Source of the DNA: Acanthamoeba sp. SK_2022b
Lineage: Eukaryota > Discosea > Longamoebia > Acanthamoebidae
Length of the DNA stretch: 64,000 nucleotides
Direction: 5' to 3'
Assembly (NCBI GenBank): GCA_027943245.1
Contig: JANDJZ010000133.1
Location: 27,885-91,884, forward strand
In this document: positions 48,006 through 60,761 of the stretch, one piece after another
How positions within the stretch are numbered: position 1 is the first letter of the stretch
Layout of the letters: each line of letters begins with the position of its first letter
Position numbers and translations under genes: made by a program
Notes under the pieces: generated by a model
What the model saw: only the letters and a program-made list of their open reading frames with translations
Told to the model about the DNA's origin: nothing
Database searches by the model: none

Positions 48006-49977
48006 ATGGAGAAGGAAGATGCAGAGGGTGAGGTGCGCAAACGACATCCAGCACGGCAGGGCTCGGCCCAAGCCGATGGCCCTTCGCCCTCGATTATGCG
48101 TAGGAAGGTAAAGGAGTGGAACCCTTGCACGAGTCCTTTGCAAGCTGCTTGCTCAGCAGCAGACAGGCGAAAGAGCCAAGAATGCAGCGATGCAAAATCT
48201 GCAAACGATGAGCAGGGCACCGGGGTGGAGGAAACAACAGAAGCAGTGCTAGAGGTGGATGAAGATGGCAACAAGAGCGTAAATGAATACCTCATAATCA
48301 AGACCATTGGGAAGGGGTCGTTTGCCAAAGTGAAGGTGCCACCCCCGCTCACCCTCAGGCTCAGACTGCACCGCCCCCCCCCCCGGGGGTCTCACACCCT
48401 ATTCACGTCGCAGCTGTGCTTAAACACCAAGGACAACGAACTCTATGTGCGTATTCGCCTGACCTCGTTCCATATCACGCATCCATCACATCGCACCCTC
48501 ACTCCTGAGCTCCTTGCTCGGCGTCTCATCAGGCGATGAAGGTTTGCCACAAGACCATCCTTGCCAAGCGGCGTCGAGGCCTCGGTGACTCCCTCTCCTC
48601 CTTTCACAGAGGGAGCTGACTGGTGCTAACCAGCGCGCATGCATACGTGCAGGCAATGCCCTGGATCACATTTGGAGGGAGGTCAACATTTTGAAGCATC
48701 TGCAGCACCCCAACGTGGTTGCGCTAAAGCACATCATCAACGACCCACAGTCGCTGCACCTGTATATAGGTACGCATGCATCTCGCGCAGAGTGGCCTCG
48801 GCCATCACACACCTCTGCTGAACCATGGTTGCGACCCACACACTGTAGTATTCGAATACCTCGAACTGGGGCCGGTGATGCGCGACCTCGACGGCACGCC
48901 GCTGGAGATGGATCTCACGCGCAGCTATTTCTGCGATGTCCTGCATGGCCTCCGCTATCGTACGCCCATGCTCGGCTCTCCCTTTCCCTTTTCGACGTGT
49001 CGTCCTCTGCGCTCTATGCTGACACCATACTCTCGGCGATCTGAAAACTCCGCAGTGCACTCTCACAATGTGGTCCATTGCGACCTCAAGGTACGGGAGG
49101 GGCTGGGCTGGCTACGCGCAACTGTAGCTGCAAGAGGCCGGTCGGCTGACTGCAACTTCCGCTACTGCTCTAGCCGGACAACCTGCTCGTGAGCGCGGAG
49201 GGCAAGGCCAAGATAATCGATTTCGGCAGCAGCAGATATGTGGGTCCGTTCCCTCCCACCCGCATGCGCACGGCGCGAGCTCACATCGCCCTCCTTTTGT
49301 TTCTTTATTTTATTGTTGAGTTCTTATTCTCCCTCCATTCAGGAACGGAAACCATGACAGCCAGCGAGGGGCTGGTATGCCACGAGATGCTCGAGGGCAC
49401 TCCGGCCTTCATGGCTCCCGAGTTGTGCTCGTGTACCTACTCCAGTCCCAGCCCCATTCGAAATCATATGAGCCTCTGTACAGAGGTTGACGCGCGTGCG
49501 GCGTGCGCTGTGCACACACAGCGGCGTACTCGTATGCGGAGGCGTCCAAGTTTCCCCGTGACGTGTGGGCGCTCGGCGTGTGCCTCTACTGCTTCGTCAC
49601 CGGCCGACTGCCCTTTCTCGCCGACAATGTCATGGAGATGTACGATAAGATCAGGAACGACGAGTATGCATGTCCCCCTCCCACACTTGCTTTGCCTGGC
49701 CTCCGTCATTCACCAATACCGTGTGCGTGCGTGCGGTCTACAGGCCTTCGTTCGAAGAGATCCCCGACGCCGGGTTGGTGTCGCTGCTGCGCGGCGCGCT
49801 TGACAAGGACCCAACACAGCGGCTCACTCTCGCCCAGATTCAGGTGCCCCCCTCCCTCCCAAAGTCGCTCTTCTACCCCTTCCCCCCTCTTCTCGGTCTC
49901 CTGACCCTCTTCGCCCACCGCAGGAGCACCCGTGGGTGTTGGAGTCTGCTGCGCAGGAGGCTAACGACGTAGGGTGA
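48006..49977 (+). CDS. CaMKK/LKB1-group-like protein kinase with HCD instead of HRD
   Basis: The ATG at 48006 gives a charged leader, then the kinase domain over about nine exons: NEYLIIKTIGKGSFAKVK (P-loop) spliced to LCLNTKDNELY and AMKVCHKTILAKRR (ATP-binding Lys), then WREVNILKHLQHPNVVALKH, VFEYLELGPVM, HSHNVVHCDLK spliced to PDNLLVSAEGKAKIIDFGSS, CHEMLEGTPAFMAPEL, PRDVWALGVCLYCFVTGRLP, and EHPWVLESAAQEANDVG ending at 49975-49977. The FEYLELGPVM-type hinge and the overall pattern are like CaM kinase kinases, which phosphorylate activation loops of CaMKs and AMPK. The HRD Arg is Cys here (VVHCDLKPDN), so it would be a non-RD kinase. The catalytic Asp, Asn, DFG and Lys are all present. No clear calmodulin-binding helix was identified. 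Confidence 0.8.
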
Positions 49978-50238
49978 GGTGAGTCCCGCGAGTCGCGGGT
50001 TGTTTCCGTCGCCAGGTAGCGACCTGGCCTCATCGCGAAAGACTGCAAGCAGGCCGATTCCACTCCACGCCTCCTGCGCACGCGCACAACCTTGCGCTAC
50101 GCCAAGGTCACAACGCGCCTCATTTGGTTGGCCGGGCAAACAACGGTTTTTCCCCCTCTTCTTTGCTCGCCCGCACACCGCTCAAGAGGGGGGGGGCGAG
50201 TGGTTGAAAGGTCGGGAGAACTGCTGGCCGGGCCTGCT

Positions 50239-51305
50239 TTACTCGCCGGTGGCCTGGGCGCTGCGGGTGGGGGTGGCGAGCCGCACCTTCTTTCCTTCGC
50301 CCTTCTTGTAGGTGGTCTCCTCCCTGCCGTCCTTCATCGCTGCATACCTCGCCGCCACAAAGAGGAAGTCGCTCAACCTGGCGGCAGTAGCAGCAGCGCA
50401 ACCGTCAGCAGCTGTTCGTTCAACGTGGCATTGTGCTCATCATCGTCGCACGCATGCACGCACCGGTTGAGATAACACGAAACAGAGGACTCGGTCGTCT
50501 TGAGGTGAACCAGCGTAACGACTCGCCGCTCCGCACTCCGGCACACTGATCGGGCGACGTGCAGGTGCGCGCTGCTCATGCCACCCGACTGGCGCCCGCC
50601 ATCCCCACCACACCGTTAAGCCACATCAGGGAAAGAGGGGGGGGGACAGCGATCGTTCTGTGGCCGCACCACAGCAACGCGCGTGGGCGGGGACTGTGTA
50701 CGGGAAGGATGAACTTGGTGAGCTTGGGCAGCTGTCCATCGAGCAGATCGATCCACTCCTCGAGGGCTTCCGTGTGCTCCGTGCCAAAGGCCATCTTGGC
50801 TGCAATGGGGGTGTTCCGAGCGTGAGGGAGGAAGGGAGGCCAACGGCACCTGCTAGTGGTGGACGGGCGCGTACCCTTCTGCGGCTCCGTGGCCGAGGTC
50901 TCTGGCGTAGCCACGGCAGAACCGATGTCCATCAGTCGAGCCTGAATCTCCTCGATGTAGGTGTGCAGGCCGTTGTCTGCCAGCTTGCAGAACTCGCTAG
51001 CGACACTGTGGCATGCCCTGGCTGTGAGCAAGCAGTGGCCGGTCCGCACACAAGTGCCCGAGCGTACCCGAGGTGCGAATTCAGTTCGTCGATGGTGCCA
51101 AGTGCTTCAAAGATGGCATCATCCTTGGCACGTCGCTCTCCGGTGTACAGGCTCGATTCACCTACACCAGCCAAGAGATCAGATTAAATGCAAACTTGTA
51201 CCGGCCGGTGCTGGTTTCAATTACAACAGCGTGGCACGCACCCTTGTCCCCAGTCCTGGTGTAGATGGCGCTCTTCTTCCTCTCGGTGCTTTGCTGCTCT
51301 GCCAT
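50239..51305 (-). CDS. MMAB: Cob(I)alamin adenosyltransferase (MMAB/PduO type)
   Basis: Exons on the minus strand give [11 protein letters not shown] spliced to [78 protein letters not shown] then [26 protein letters not shown], and [20 protein letters not shown]. All PduO hallmarks are present: the [10 protein letters not shown] loop, GTIDELN, and the R-x-x-CRxAERR active site. The enzyme transfers adenosyl from ATP to cob(I)alamin to make AdoCbl, the cofactor of methylmalonyl-CoA mutase in mitochondria. The ATG at 51305 ([11 protein letters not shown]) gives no obvious targeting presequence. The stop TAA is at 50241-50239. It is convergent with the kinase upstream and divergent from the SHK gene. 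Confidence 0.92.
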
Positions 51306-51599
51306 CTTGCACACAAGATGAGGAACCGCGGTTGCCGCACCAACGCCCACTCGGGATATTTGAGTTATGCAAGCTATGCAGCTGTCATACCAAGCACAGT
51401 GCCCTGGTGATTTCAGCGGAGGCTCACGAAGGCGAAGGGGGGCGAAGGTGTTCTCTTGCGCGATAAAGGACCGACACCAGAAGCAACAACGGTTGAAGAA
51501 GAGGTAGAAGAAGAGTGGGAACAAGAAGTGTTGTCGCAAGGCGTTCTCAGCGAACAGGAGGAGAGGGCGCGGCGGTCACTCGAGAGGGCCGCGCAGTCG

Positions 51600-52432
51600 A
51601 TGTCAATCCACCATCGTAAAAGCCGGAGCGGAGGCTCTTACATAATTGGCACCATGGATTCACCAGGGAAGAGCGGGGACGAAAAGATACTAAAGAAAAA
51701 CGCCAGCAGCGGCCTGGCCTCGGGGGGCAGTAATAAGGATGGAGATACTCTGGTTACCCTGGCCTCCCCTCCCAGCATCAACCTCAACAACAAGGAGATG
51801 GATAAGGGTGAACGACCCAGCCGCCGAAAGAAGAAGCGAAGCTTGTCCCACAAGAGGGCGCCAGTGTCCCCCGAGGGCCCTTTCCCCAAGGGGGCTGCTG
51901 AAATCCATCCCTCAGGTAAATCCCCTGTCGCTTCCCTCCCTTCAGCACTTGTTGGGATTTTTTGGGGCCTCATTTCGTTCAGTATCGCCTCCTTCATGCA
52001 GCCTTGGTACCCAAATTGGGAGCATAAATTCTGTTTTTAAAATGTAATTTTAAGGTTTCCTTGTCACCTTCAGTACTGACTAATATTATTTGATTTTGAA
52101 ATCTCATAGAATTGGAGTATAACCCTGCCGATGAGACAACCATTATTGGCAAGGGCATGTATGGTACGATCTCCCTTCGCGCCTACACGCAGATCACCGC
52201 TTGTGGGCCCATCTAAAAGGCCTGCGTATGATACCGTTCTCACCTTATGTTGATATCTCACAGGCACTGTATACGAGGGCCGCTGCAGAGGGCTGCGAGT
52301 GGCCATCAAGGTTCTCAACGACCAGAAGATGGACGCGAAGAGCCTCAGAAAGTTCAAGGACGAGGTAGAACTGATGGCGTACGTTCAAGACTGTCCCCGA
52401 TGGCTTTTGTGTGTGTGTGTGTGTGTGTGTGC

Positions 52433-52501
<69 letters not shown>

Positions 52502-55500
52502 GTGTGGTGGAGTGTGTGTGCATCTGTGCTATGCTGTGCTGTGGTACTCAAGTGCTTGTCGCTCACTCCGCTCTTTGGTGTTATTCGCAGTGGCCTCAAC
52601 CACACACGTGTGGTCCTGTTTCTAGGTGCCTGTATGCTCGAAAACGGTAAGGTCGCATGCGTGACTGAATACCTTCCAAACGGTACGATGGTTTTCTTGC
52701 GCTCGCTTGACGTGTCAATTAGCACGCGGCCACACACGCCGATTGGGTCCATTGCTTACCGCACTGCGTACACGTGATCTACACAGGCAACCTCGAAACC
52801 GTGCTCGAAAGCAAGGACATTCAATTGACCATGCTGGATAAACTCAAGTACGCGCGAGACATCGCGCTCGGCTGCAACTGGCTGCACCATTCCAATCCGC
52901 TCATCATCCATCGAGGTAAGTTATCCCTCAATTGTGTCCATCGCCCCAGAGCGCTAATTCCACTCTCTCGCGTCTCGTCGGCACGTGGCACATCGCGATT
53001 CTGTGCAGACCTTAAGCCCAGTAACCTTTTGGTACTCCTCCTCAGCCACTGTGAATCGTGAATGCGTGACAACGCGTCTATGCGGCTAATTCAAGCGCTC
53101 CCATATCCCTTCTTCCAGCTGGACGACAATGGCCGAGTAAAAGTGTGCGATTTCGGCCTCAGTCTAGCACAGCCAGAGCACAGCAAGGGCTTCCGTTCGT
53201 CGCGCATCGTCGGCACTCCGCTGTACACCTCGCCAGAGACTATCAAGGGCAAGACCATCACCACCAAGGCCGACGTTTATTCGTACGGCGTTGTGTTGTA
53301 CGTACCGCCGCCCGATTTTGGCCTTCCATTCCTTCCCCCCCCCCAAAGCTCTATTCTTGACCTATCCGTTGCCTCAATGCAGGTGGCAGATTCTTACTCG
53401 GCTCGAACCTTTTTTGGAATGCGTACGTTTATATTGGTTTTATTTAATTTGTGTAACATTTTTATTAGACCTCGTTTTTCTTTTTTGCCTACTATGGATA
53501 GTTATCTTTAGCGTTACAGCTTCTCCGTGCTGGTACGAAGCGAATATCAGTGCGCTTACCCCATCGTACAAAATGCGTCTCTGGACCATCAGGAGGATTC
53601 GGATGAAGTCTACGAGGTGGTGAAGAAGGGCCAGCGACCACCGCTCACCATACCTCCCCTGCCGGCCGAGACCACGCCCGCCTTGCGGCAACTCGTTGCT
53701 GATTGCTGGCAAAACAGTCCCCGCAAACGGTACAATCTTGCAAGATGAACGCAAATAATAATAATAATTTTTTCATGTTTCACCTAATAATCATTATAGT
53801 TAAATGGAAACATTTATGGCTAACTTTGGGCCCGTCCTTGTTATGGTTCGCCTTTGACAGGCCGTCGTTCGACGAGATTCTCACGCGTCTTGAGGTGATG
53901 TTGATCGAGTACGCCATTCCGGACCCTCACGGCGCCGAGCTCTGGAAGTCCCGCTTCCTCGGCAAGGACGAGGTCTCCTGGCCCAAGTTTGTCAGCACCT
54001 TTGCGGAGGACGAGCGATTTGGCGCGGGTACCATCTCTCCTCACTCGCCGCCTGTCCGTTGCCTTAAGAACCTTCTCGGTACGCCACCGTGCAATCGATG
54101 ATTTCTTGTGTGTATAGAAATACAAATTGCATTAATTAATTGGTTGATTGAAAACGTGCATCGGTTGCAGCGACGGAGGCATCGCCCACGGCAGTCGTGA
54201 CCCTCAAGTCGTTTGGTGACTTCTGCTCGTGGTTCGGGCCCCTCGTGCCCGGCGTGCACGATGAGCAGATCAACATCACCAAGAAGGTCGTTGCCATCCT
54301 TCGATGCCCGTACGCCTTTCACCGCCACCCTCTCTCTCTCTATCTGCCCTATTGTGTGAATCGTCGAGGTAACGTGGCCACGCTCGCTCACTGGCTGGCC
54401 GGCATGCCTCACACCAGGTGGTTCCACGCGTCCGTCACAAACAAGCAAGCCCGCAGCATGCTCGTTCAGCAGCCCGTTGGTACGGCACACTCCCCAAGCT
54501 AGACTGGCGTGGCCTTCTCCCGCTGTCAGACCTGCTGTGACACGAAGGAGAATAATAACAATAATGGCTAACGACACGCGCGCGCATGGATTGGCCTGTC
54601 CAGGCACGTTCTTGGTGCGCTACAATGAGAGCGTGCGCGGAGGCTGGATCATCTCGTACGTGGCCGAGTCGGGCGAGGAGGGCAGCTCCGAGAGCCTGAA
54701 CGACTTCCGCAAGAGTCGCAAGAGCGTCAACGAAAAGGGGCTGGAGGGCGGCGCCGACAAGGACGACAGCAACGGCGTGAAGCGAGGGCGCATCAAGCAC
54801 GTGCGAATCTACTTTGACCGGAGCCAGCCGGACCTGGGCTACCAGCTGCTGCTGCCCGCCAAGCCCAAGGCCCTGCAGGACCAGCCCTCGCCGCACGCCC
54901 AGAACGCGCCGACGGTCGCCGAGCTGAGCAACATCCACGGCTCGTCCTCGTCGGCCTCGTCGTCGTCGACGTCGCTGAGCGAGAGCGGCGGGGCCAAGGG
55001 GATGGGCGAGGCCTTCAAGCGGTATGTGTGGTCGTCCTACACGACCTACATCGTCGACTTCATCAACCAACTCCTCGACAAGAGCTGGCCCGGTCGCGAG
55101 TACCTCGACATCCACTACCCGTGCCCTGGCTCAAGGCACCCCCCTTCCCTTCTCACATCATTATTTTTATTGTGTAAGATTGGAAATTTGTGTGTATTCA
55201 TTTATTTTTATTATGTTTTATTTTAAAATTAATTATTATTGTGTGTATGTCGCAAAGCGGTCTCATGGACTCATGGTTGGGGCGTGTTTCGTGCACAGGT
55301 TTGCATCCATTTTTGCGCAGTCGTCGCCGGGAGAGGAGAGCAGTGATTCGGTGCTGGGCGGCAGCGTGCTGGTGCGGTACCTGAACTCGATGTCGTCGGT
55401 CGACGACCTGAAGCGGGACAAGCAGAAGGACAAGCAGTCCGAGCCGACGAGCGCCTCCGCCGCACTCATCGTCGACGCCTCGCCCCGGGGCGTGAACGGT

Positions 55501-56499
55501 AAGGACCGGCAAGCTGCGCAGCAGGACGGCGGCGAAGCGGCCAAGGTGAACGGAACGAAACAGCCACATGTAGAGAAGAAGAGAGCGAAGCGGGAGAAGG
55601 ACGAACACGGCACCACCAAGGAGAAGAGGAAGGAGCGAGCGAAGCGGGAGAAGAACAACGACCACAACGTTGGAGCCTCGACCACGACCACCGCCACGAG
55701 CGCGTCGGCGGCCAGGGACGAGGCCGACCACCACCACCACCATCGACAGCAGCCCAACGGACACATCAAGGAGGAGCCCGCGACGAAGAAGAAGGCCAAC
55801 AAGAAGGACAAAAAGGAGAAGGCCAAGGCGGACAACGCCGGCGCCAACAGGGAGCGATCGAAGACGAAGCCGGAGAAGGTCAAGAAAGGCGGCGGCGGTG
55901 GAGGAGGAGTGGTGGAGGAAGGGGAGAAGGTGCGACCGAAGACGATCCACCAGATGATCGCCGACCGGGACCGGGACATCAAGGAAAAGAAGGACAAGGA
56001 GAAGAAGGCGAAGGACAAGGACAAGGACAAGGAGGAGAAGGGGTCGAAACGATTGAGGCGGAGCAAGAAGACGGAGAAGGAGAGCGAGAAGGAGAGCGCG
56101 ACCGAGTCGGCGCCGGAGGGCAAGACGCCAACCAAGAAGAAGGAGAAGGGCAGCAAGAAGAAGGAGAGGGAGAAGGAAAAGGAAGAAAAGCCTCTGGGCG
56201 GCGGAGACGACGGCAAAGGCAAGGAAGACGATAAGAGCGAGGAGAAGGAGAAGGGCAACAAGAAAGAGAAGAAGAAGGAGAAGGGCAGCAGGCGTCTACG
56301 CAAGGCGGTGGAGGACACGGTGACGGGCTCGAGCTCCCTCACGACCGGTCCCTCCAAGACGTCGGCGACGGCGGCGACGCCCCCAAAGCTGGGGACGAGC
56401 TCCTCGAGGGCCGCCCTGAAGAAGGAGAAGAAGGAGAAGGACAAGCTCGCCAAGAAGGAGCGGAAGGAGAGGGAGGCCAACAACCACGGCGCCGCTTGA
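51600..56499 (+). CDS. SHK-like kinase: protein kinase plus SH2 domain, with long Lys/Glu-rich tail
   Basis: The first in-frame ATG is at 51600; the frame is open from 51411, so an upstream exon is possible. After a basic leader, the kinase domain (52115-53890) has IIGKGMYGTVYEGRCRGLRV then AIKVLND (ATP Lys), VVLFLGACMLENGKVACVTE, IIHR spliced to DLKPSNLL, VKVCDFGLSLAQ, GTPLYTSPETIKGK, TTKADVYSYGVVLW and LVADCWQNSPRKRPSFDEIL. An SH2 domain follows over three exons (54418-54830): KWFHASVTNKQARSMLVQQP, GTFLVRYNES with the phosphotyrosine-binding Arg, and GWIISYVAES. Kinase-then-SH2 order is that of Dictyostelium SHK kinases, which link phosphotyrosine recognition to phosphorylation. The C-terminus adds FKRYVWSSYTTYIVDFINQL and then about 330 residues dominated by Lys and Glu, with an H-rich patch, ending at the TGA at 56497-56499. 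Confidence 0.87.
52409..52500. repeat. (GT)n microsatellite
   Basis: About 92 bp of GT with two GC variants lie in an intron of the SHK-like gene. It alternates purine and pyrimidine throughout and produces false Cys-Val and Thr-His ORFs. Confidence 0.95.
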
Positions 56500-56990
56500 T
56501 CACGAGCGCCCGAGAAAGAGAAAGGAGAAAAAGGAGAGAAGAGAGGCGGAAGGGAGGGGGAGGGGGCTGACAGCGCGATGTCTAGGAGAGCGTGCACCGC
56601 CTGCCAGCCGCGTCTCCTCTCCTCTCCTCTCCTCTCCTCTCCTCACCCCCCAAACCACCACCGTGTAGTCACCCCCCGTGTGGCCTCACCGCCACACACC
56701 ACCACGAGTACTTTTAGATTGTTATTTATTAAAACCCAACCCACTCATGTGAGTGTCTCTGCGCACGGCCGGCGCTCGCGCTTAAGGTCTTGTCTCGCGG
56801 CCGAAGCTCATCGCGAACCGCGTTTGAACTTGGCGACCATACGCGACCGAGAAGAAGAAGGAGGCACGAGGTTATGGCCATCGTAGAGCCAGGCAAAAAA
56901 GCGTCATGCCGCATCCTAGGACTCCCCGATGCTGTGATCGTTGTAAGGCGTATCACCACTCCAAGTAGCTGGGCAAACGTGCTCGGAGGG
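56500..56990. other. Convergent intergenic region with a TCTCC tandem repeat (56613-56644)
   Basis: This is the 3' flank of both the SHK-like gene and the receptor-like gene. It contains about six copies of a 5-bp ctcct unit and purine-rich 3' UTR sequence, and no supported gene. Confidence 0.6.
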
Positions 56991-59900
56991 TCAGGAGCCG
57001 TTGTGGTCGTGAGTAGCGGCTCGTGCAGCGTTGAGGGCGATGAGGTGCAGGGCGGCGTGCGGGTTGCGGCAAGAGAAGCCCTTACGGATCCAGCTGCCGG
57101 TCGTCACCACCACTGCCTCTCGGTCGCTCATGTATCGCTTCATGTCGCACGCCCACCACACGTCAGACAGCGCCATGCCTATTCAACCCGCGGCACAACA
57201 GCCCCCTCTCAGCCAGTCAGGCTAAAGCATAGGAAAACAGGGGGGGTCAAACTGCGGTGCCGCACCCCAGGATTTGTAGTCCATCGTGGCAATCAGGTTG
57301 TCAAGGCGGTACAGCTCCCACCCCTTGACGTGCTCCCAGGGTATGAACTTGGAAAACGTGGTGGGGAAGTAATACCTTTGCGGCAGCATGAGCCAACTGG
57401 GGCAGAAACGCGGAGGGAGACCACGCACCACTTGATAGTTATGCCCTTGCTGTCAATATCTACAAACTCGTCACTGTATGTGTCTTCGCCTCCAACCTGT
57501 TGCTCCATCTTTGTTCGTTCTGCCCCAAGGCTTGAAGAAAAAGAAAACGCCAAATAACGGCCTTGCACTCACATCTCGGCGTCGCCAACGAAGCTATCTG
57601 CCTGGAAGGCCGCAAAGCTGGCGCCATCCGAGTCCACGCTCTGCCAGCCGCCGCGGCGCCACTTGGGGCGACTGAACTTGAACTTCCACACCAGGAAGAC
57701 GACCACTACCACCACAGTTGCCACGACCAAGAGCACGCTCGCAGCGATCATCACGTTCTGCACAAGAAAAGATGCGCTTGCTCGTTAACGAACCGCTCTG
57801 CTCCTCGACAGGCACACTAGCCAGAGACGTACGGTCATGGTGAAGTAGTTGGATGTGTCGCTCTTGTTTCCTGGCGACCCGCCACTGCCTCCTCCAGGCT
57901 GTCCGCCTCCTTCATGTCCTCCCGGCTGTCCTCCTCCAGGCTGTCCGCCGCCACCAATGGGCGCACATTCGTATCCTCGATCTTGGGAAGGGAGTGTAAG
58001 CTGGAAGCAACACGAGCAGCAGTTTTGATCGAAGGCGATGGGGAAGTTACTTGGCAGGCAAACGGTGGCGACCTGGATTGAGGCGGGAGGGGCTTGCGTC
58101 TCCCTTGCTTCGTGTTGGGGCGCGGAGACCTCTTCTTTGGTCAACCGCCTCTGCTTGACACTCTGGTCCAACGGCACCAACCTGAACCACGCGCACGGCG
58201 GTCTCGTTAGGTACGGTTTGGGACAAGGCAGATCGACGCACCTCTTGCCTTGGCCACCGGAAGGGATGAGCTTGTTGACCGCAAACGGCTTAGTCGGGGC
58301 CACGTCGGGGTTCTGAATGTACTTGGTGCTGCCAACGCTCGAAGACCTCTTCCCTGTGGAAGGCGTTAGCCACCTACCACTCCCATCTTGCGTTCGGGCA
58401 CAGCTGAAAAAAGGGAGCCCTTACAGTAATCGTTGTCCACGTCGTCGTAGTCAGTGGTTGATGTATGCGCAGGAACGAAGTTATCTCCACTTCGCCAGGC
58501 GGCCAGCACCGTGGTACAGTTGGTGGAAACCGACACCACTGGCCAGTGCTCGTTCCCGAACTTGCGGCTCACCCCAAAGTTGTCCGTGGCCTTGTGGAGA
58601 TCGTGAGAGGTGTAGCTCACCCCACGCACCTGGGTGTCGTTGGCCGAGCTGGACAAACGCACGGTGCGCGGTGAGTTGCTGTTACCGGAGAAATGTGGCG
58701 GCACCAAACGCAGAGCGAGGGAACCTTCCACTCTCGAACACGACCAGGAACTCGTTCGTTTCGCGCACGTAGATTGGGTTCGGGTGTCGGTCATAAGGCT
58801 TGGTTCTGGAGCCGATCACTCTGCACGTTGCGCCAGACGGGGAAGGAGCGTGGGTCAGCGGATCGACCAACTGACAGTGACTTATAGGCCCAGCTTGACG
58901 TTACATGAAGGGATTCATGGGAATGGCTTCTTTGGAAATACGGGACCCGACCACCTCCTTTTCATCCGAGCCTGCATGAGCGTCGGTAAGCGGAGATCCA
59001 GTGAGAAAGAGAACTGAAGAAGGGGGTCGTGCCGTCCACCTCCCAGGTCAAGATGAAGAGGTCATCTTGCAAAGAATAGGCTAGCTTAGCGTCGTGATCG
59101 TGGATCGCCGTGAAGCCGTTTTCGCTGACCTTTCACAGAAGGACAAGCTCAGCCAAGGCACACAAGTATCAGGGCGAGAGTTGAACACGCACCTCCAAAG
59201 TTGAGCCAACCAAATTGGGCCCAGTGGTCTCCGCATGAAGCGGCAGACCGCTCACGATGGTCGCACCGATCTCCGTTTGCTGGCGGATAGCAGATGCATC
59301 AGTAGTGAACTCACGACGGTGGGAGGGAAGAGGAAGGCAGCTGTACGCCGTCGCCGTTGTCGTCCCACTCCCACACAATGACAAACTTGTTTGTCGGTGG
59401 ATGGTAGGAGATGAACGGCTCTCTGTCGATGTAGTCAGTGCCCAACACCAGCCCTGCCATTGAGCGACCATGTGAGCGAGGACAACCAAAACAGGGAGGG
59501 AATGGGGAGGGGTATCCGTACGTTCGCCAATCTGGTGAGTGGAATTGATCATCAGCACTGATATGCCCTTCTCTTCGTCCTCCAGCTCGTGGACCAGCAC
59601 TGCATGTGTGCCAAAACCCACCGTAATTTTAGCACACGTCTCGTGCGTCAAGCAGGGCAGAGCCTACGGACCAAACACGTTGTCCACCGGGGAGTAGGAC
59701 ATGTGGGGTGAGTCATCCCTGCCGGGCGTGTAGCTGTACATGAGGGCTTCTCCGGACATGCTGCCGTCGCCGTTGACTGCTCGCCCAACGAGATCATAGT
59801 CGCTGCCATCGCCTGGACAACAACAGCCGGACAGAGTTTAGATGGCTGGATAGATAGAATATCCCCCAGTGGTGATGAGAGCACCATCAAAGTCGTATTC

Positions 59901-60561
59901 CCACATGACCATGTAGTAGTCGTCCTTGCTGTTGTAGGCCACCACAGGGAACTCTGAGCGGTGCTGCACCAGAGGAGTCAAGGACCCAGGTCAACACAAC
60001 TCAGAAGCAGGTTGACCTCTTTTGCGGAGAGCCCGTGGTGCGTACTTGGTCATCGAAGATCGCGAGGACCGGTCCGACGGGCTCGCCTGACAAGGAGAAC
60101 CTCTGGCCATGGATAGCCGTGTGGTCTGGTATCTATATACACCGACCACAACGAACCGTCGACATTGACGCAAAGCCTAGGCAGGAGGAACAGAAAGTGC
60201 AGGAGATAAGGAGTGATACGCTTTCGTGGACGTAGACCATGAAATACTCGCCTCTGCGGCTGTTGTAGACGACATCGGGCTCGCTGTCACGCAACTGGGG
60301 GCTACGCTGAGTCAACGTCAGTTCTTCGGTGTCCTCGCATAACCGGAACTTGGTCGATGGTGAGTCTTGGCCCTGCACACCTTTAAACCGGCAGGGCCAC
60401 AATGAGAGCAGGAGAGCAGTCTCCCTCATCCATGAACTTGACCACACCTTTGGTGGCTGGGCATGGCCAAACACGCATGACAACTGTAGCATCGCGTACC
60501 GCCACACAGAGCAATCAGCACAACAAACGCCGCCAGGGCAAGAGATCGGGCGGCAGCGTTC
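56991..60561 (-). CDS. Receptor-like single-pass membrane protein: repeat (propeller-like) ectodomain, Gly/Pro stalk, TM, PH-like tail
   Basis: The ATG at 60561 gives a signal peptide (MNAAARSLALAAFVVLIALC). The ectodomain is built of repeats with a common pattern P-x-[VI]-x-Y, a short loop, then [YF]-x-[VI]-x-[WY]: EPDVVYNSRRGEYFMVYV, FPVVAYNSKDDYYMVMWEY, PHMSYSPVDN, PFISYHPPTNKFVIVWEWDD, PIYVRETNEFLVVFES and WPVVSVSTNCTTVLAAWRS. Such repeats suggest a beta-propeller (inference). A GGGQPGG-rich stalk (about 57960-57850) leads to one membrane span (about 57760-57700, MIAASVLLVVATVVVVVVFL) and a basic stop-transfer, KFKFSRPKWRR. The cytosolic part has DIDSKGITIKW, YYFPTTFSKFIPWEHVKGWE, MDYKSWG spliced to MALSDVWWACDM and AVVVTTGSWIRKGF, resembling bacterial-type PH domains. 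The stop is at 56993-56991. I do not recognise an established family for the whole protein. Confidence 0.7.
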
Positions 60562-60761
60562 ATCTTCGCCTCTTGCCTTCCGTTTCGTGACGACACCAAA
60601 AAAGGAACACCCTGGTGTCTCTTTAGTGCGCGGACGGATAATAAATAAGAATTGTAATTCAATAATAAATAATAATCCACGGATATTCATCACGTTACGC
60701 AAGGGCTCGTGCACTGGTGGTCAAGGCATTATGAGTGCGTTGTGCGCATGAGACTGTGGAG

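Noticed and set aside
52245..52777. Overlapping ORFs of Cys-Val or Thr-His repeats
   Set aside because: They are translations of the intronic GT microsatellite.
55263..56597. 444-codon Ser/Phe-rich minus-strand ORF
   Set aside because: It is the reverse complement of the Lys/Glu-rich tail of the SHK-like kinase; AAG/GAG codons read as CTT/CTC.
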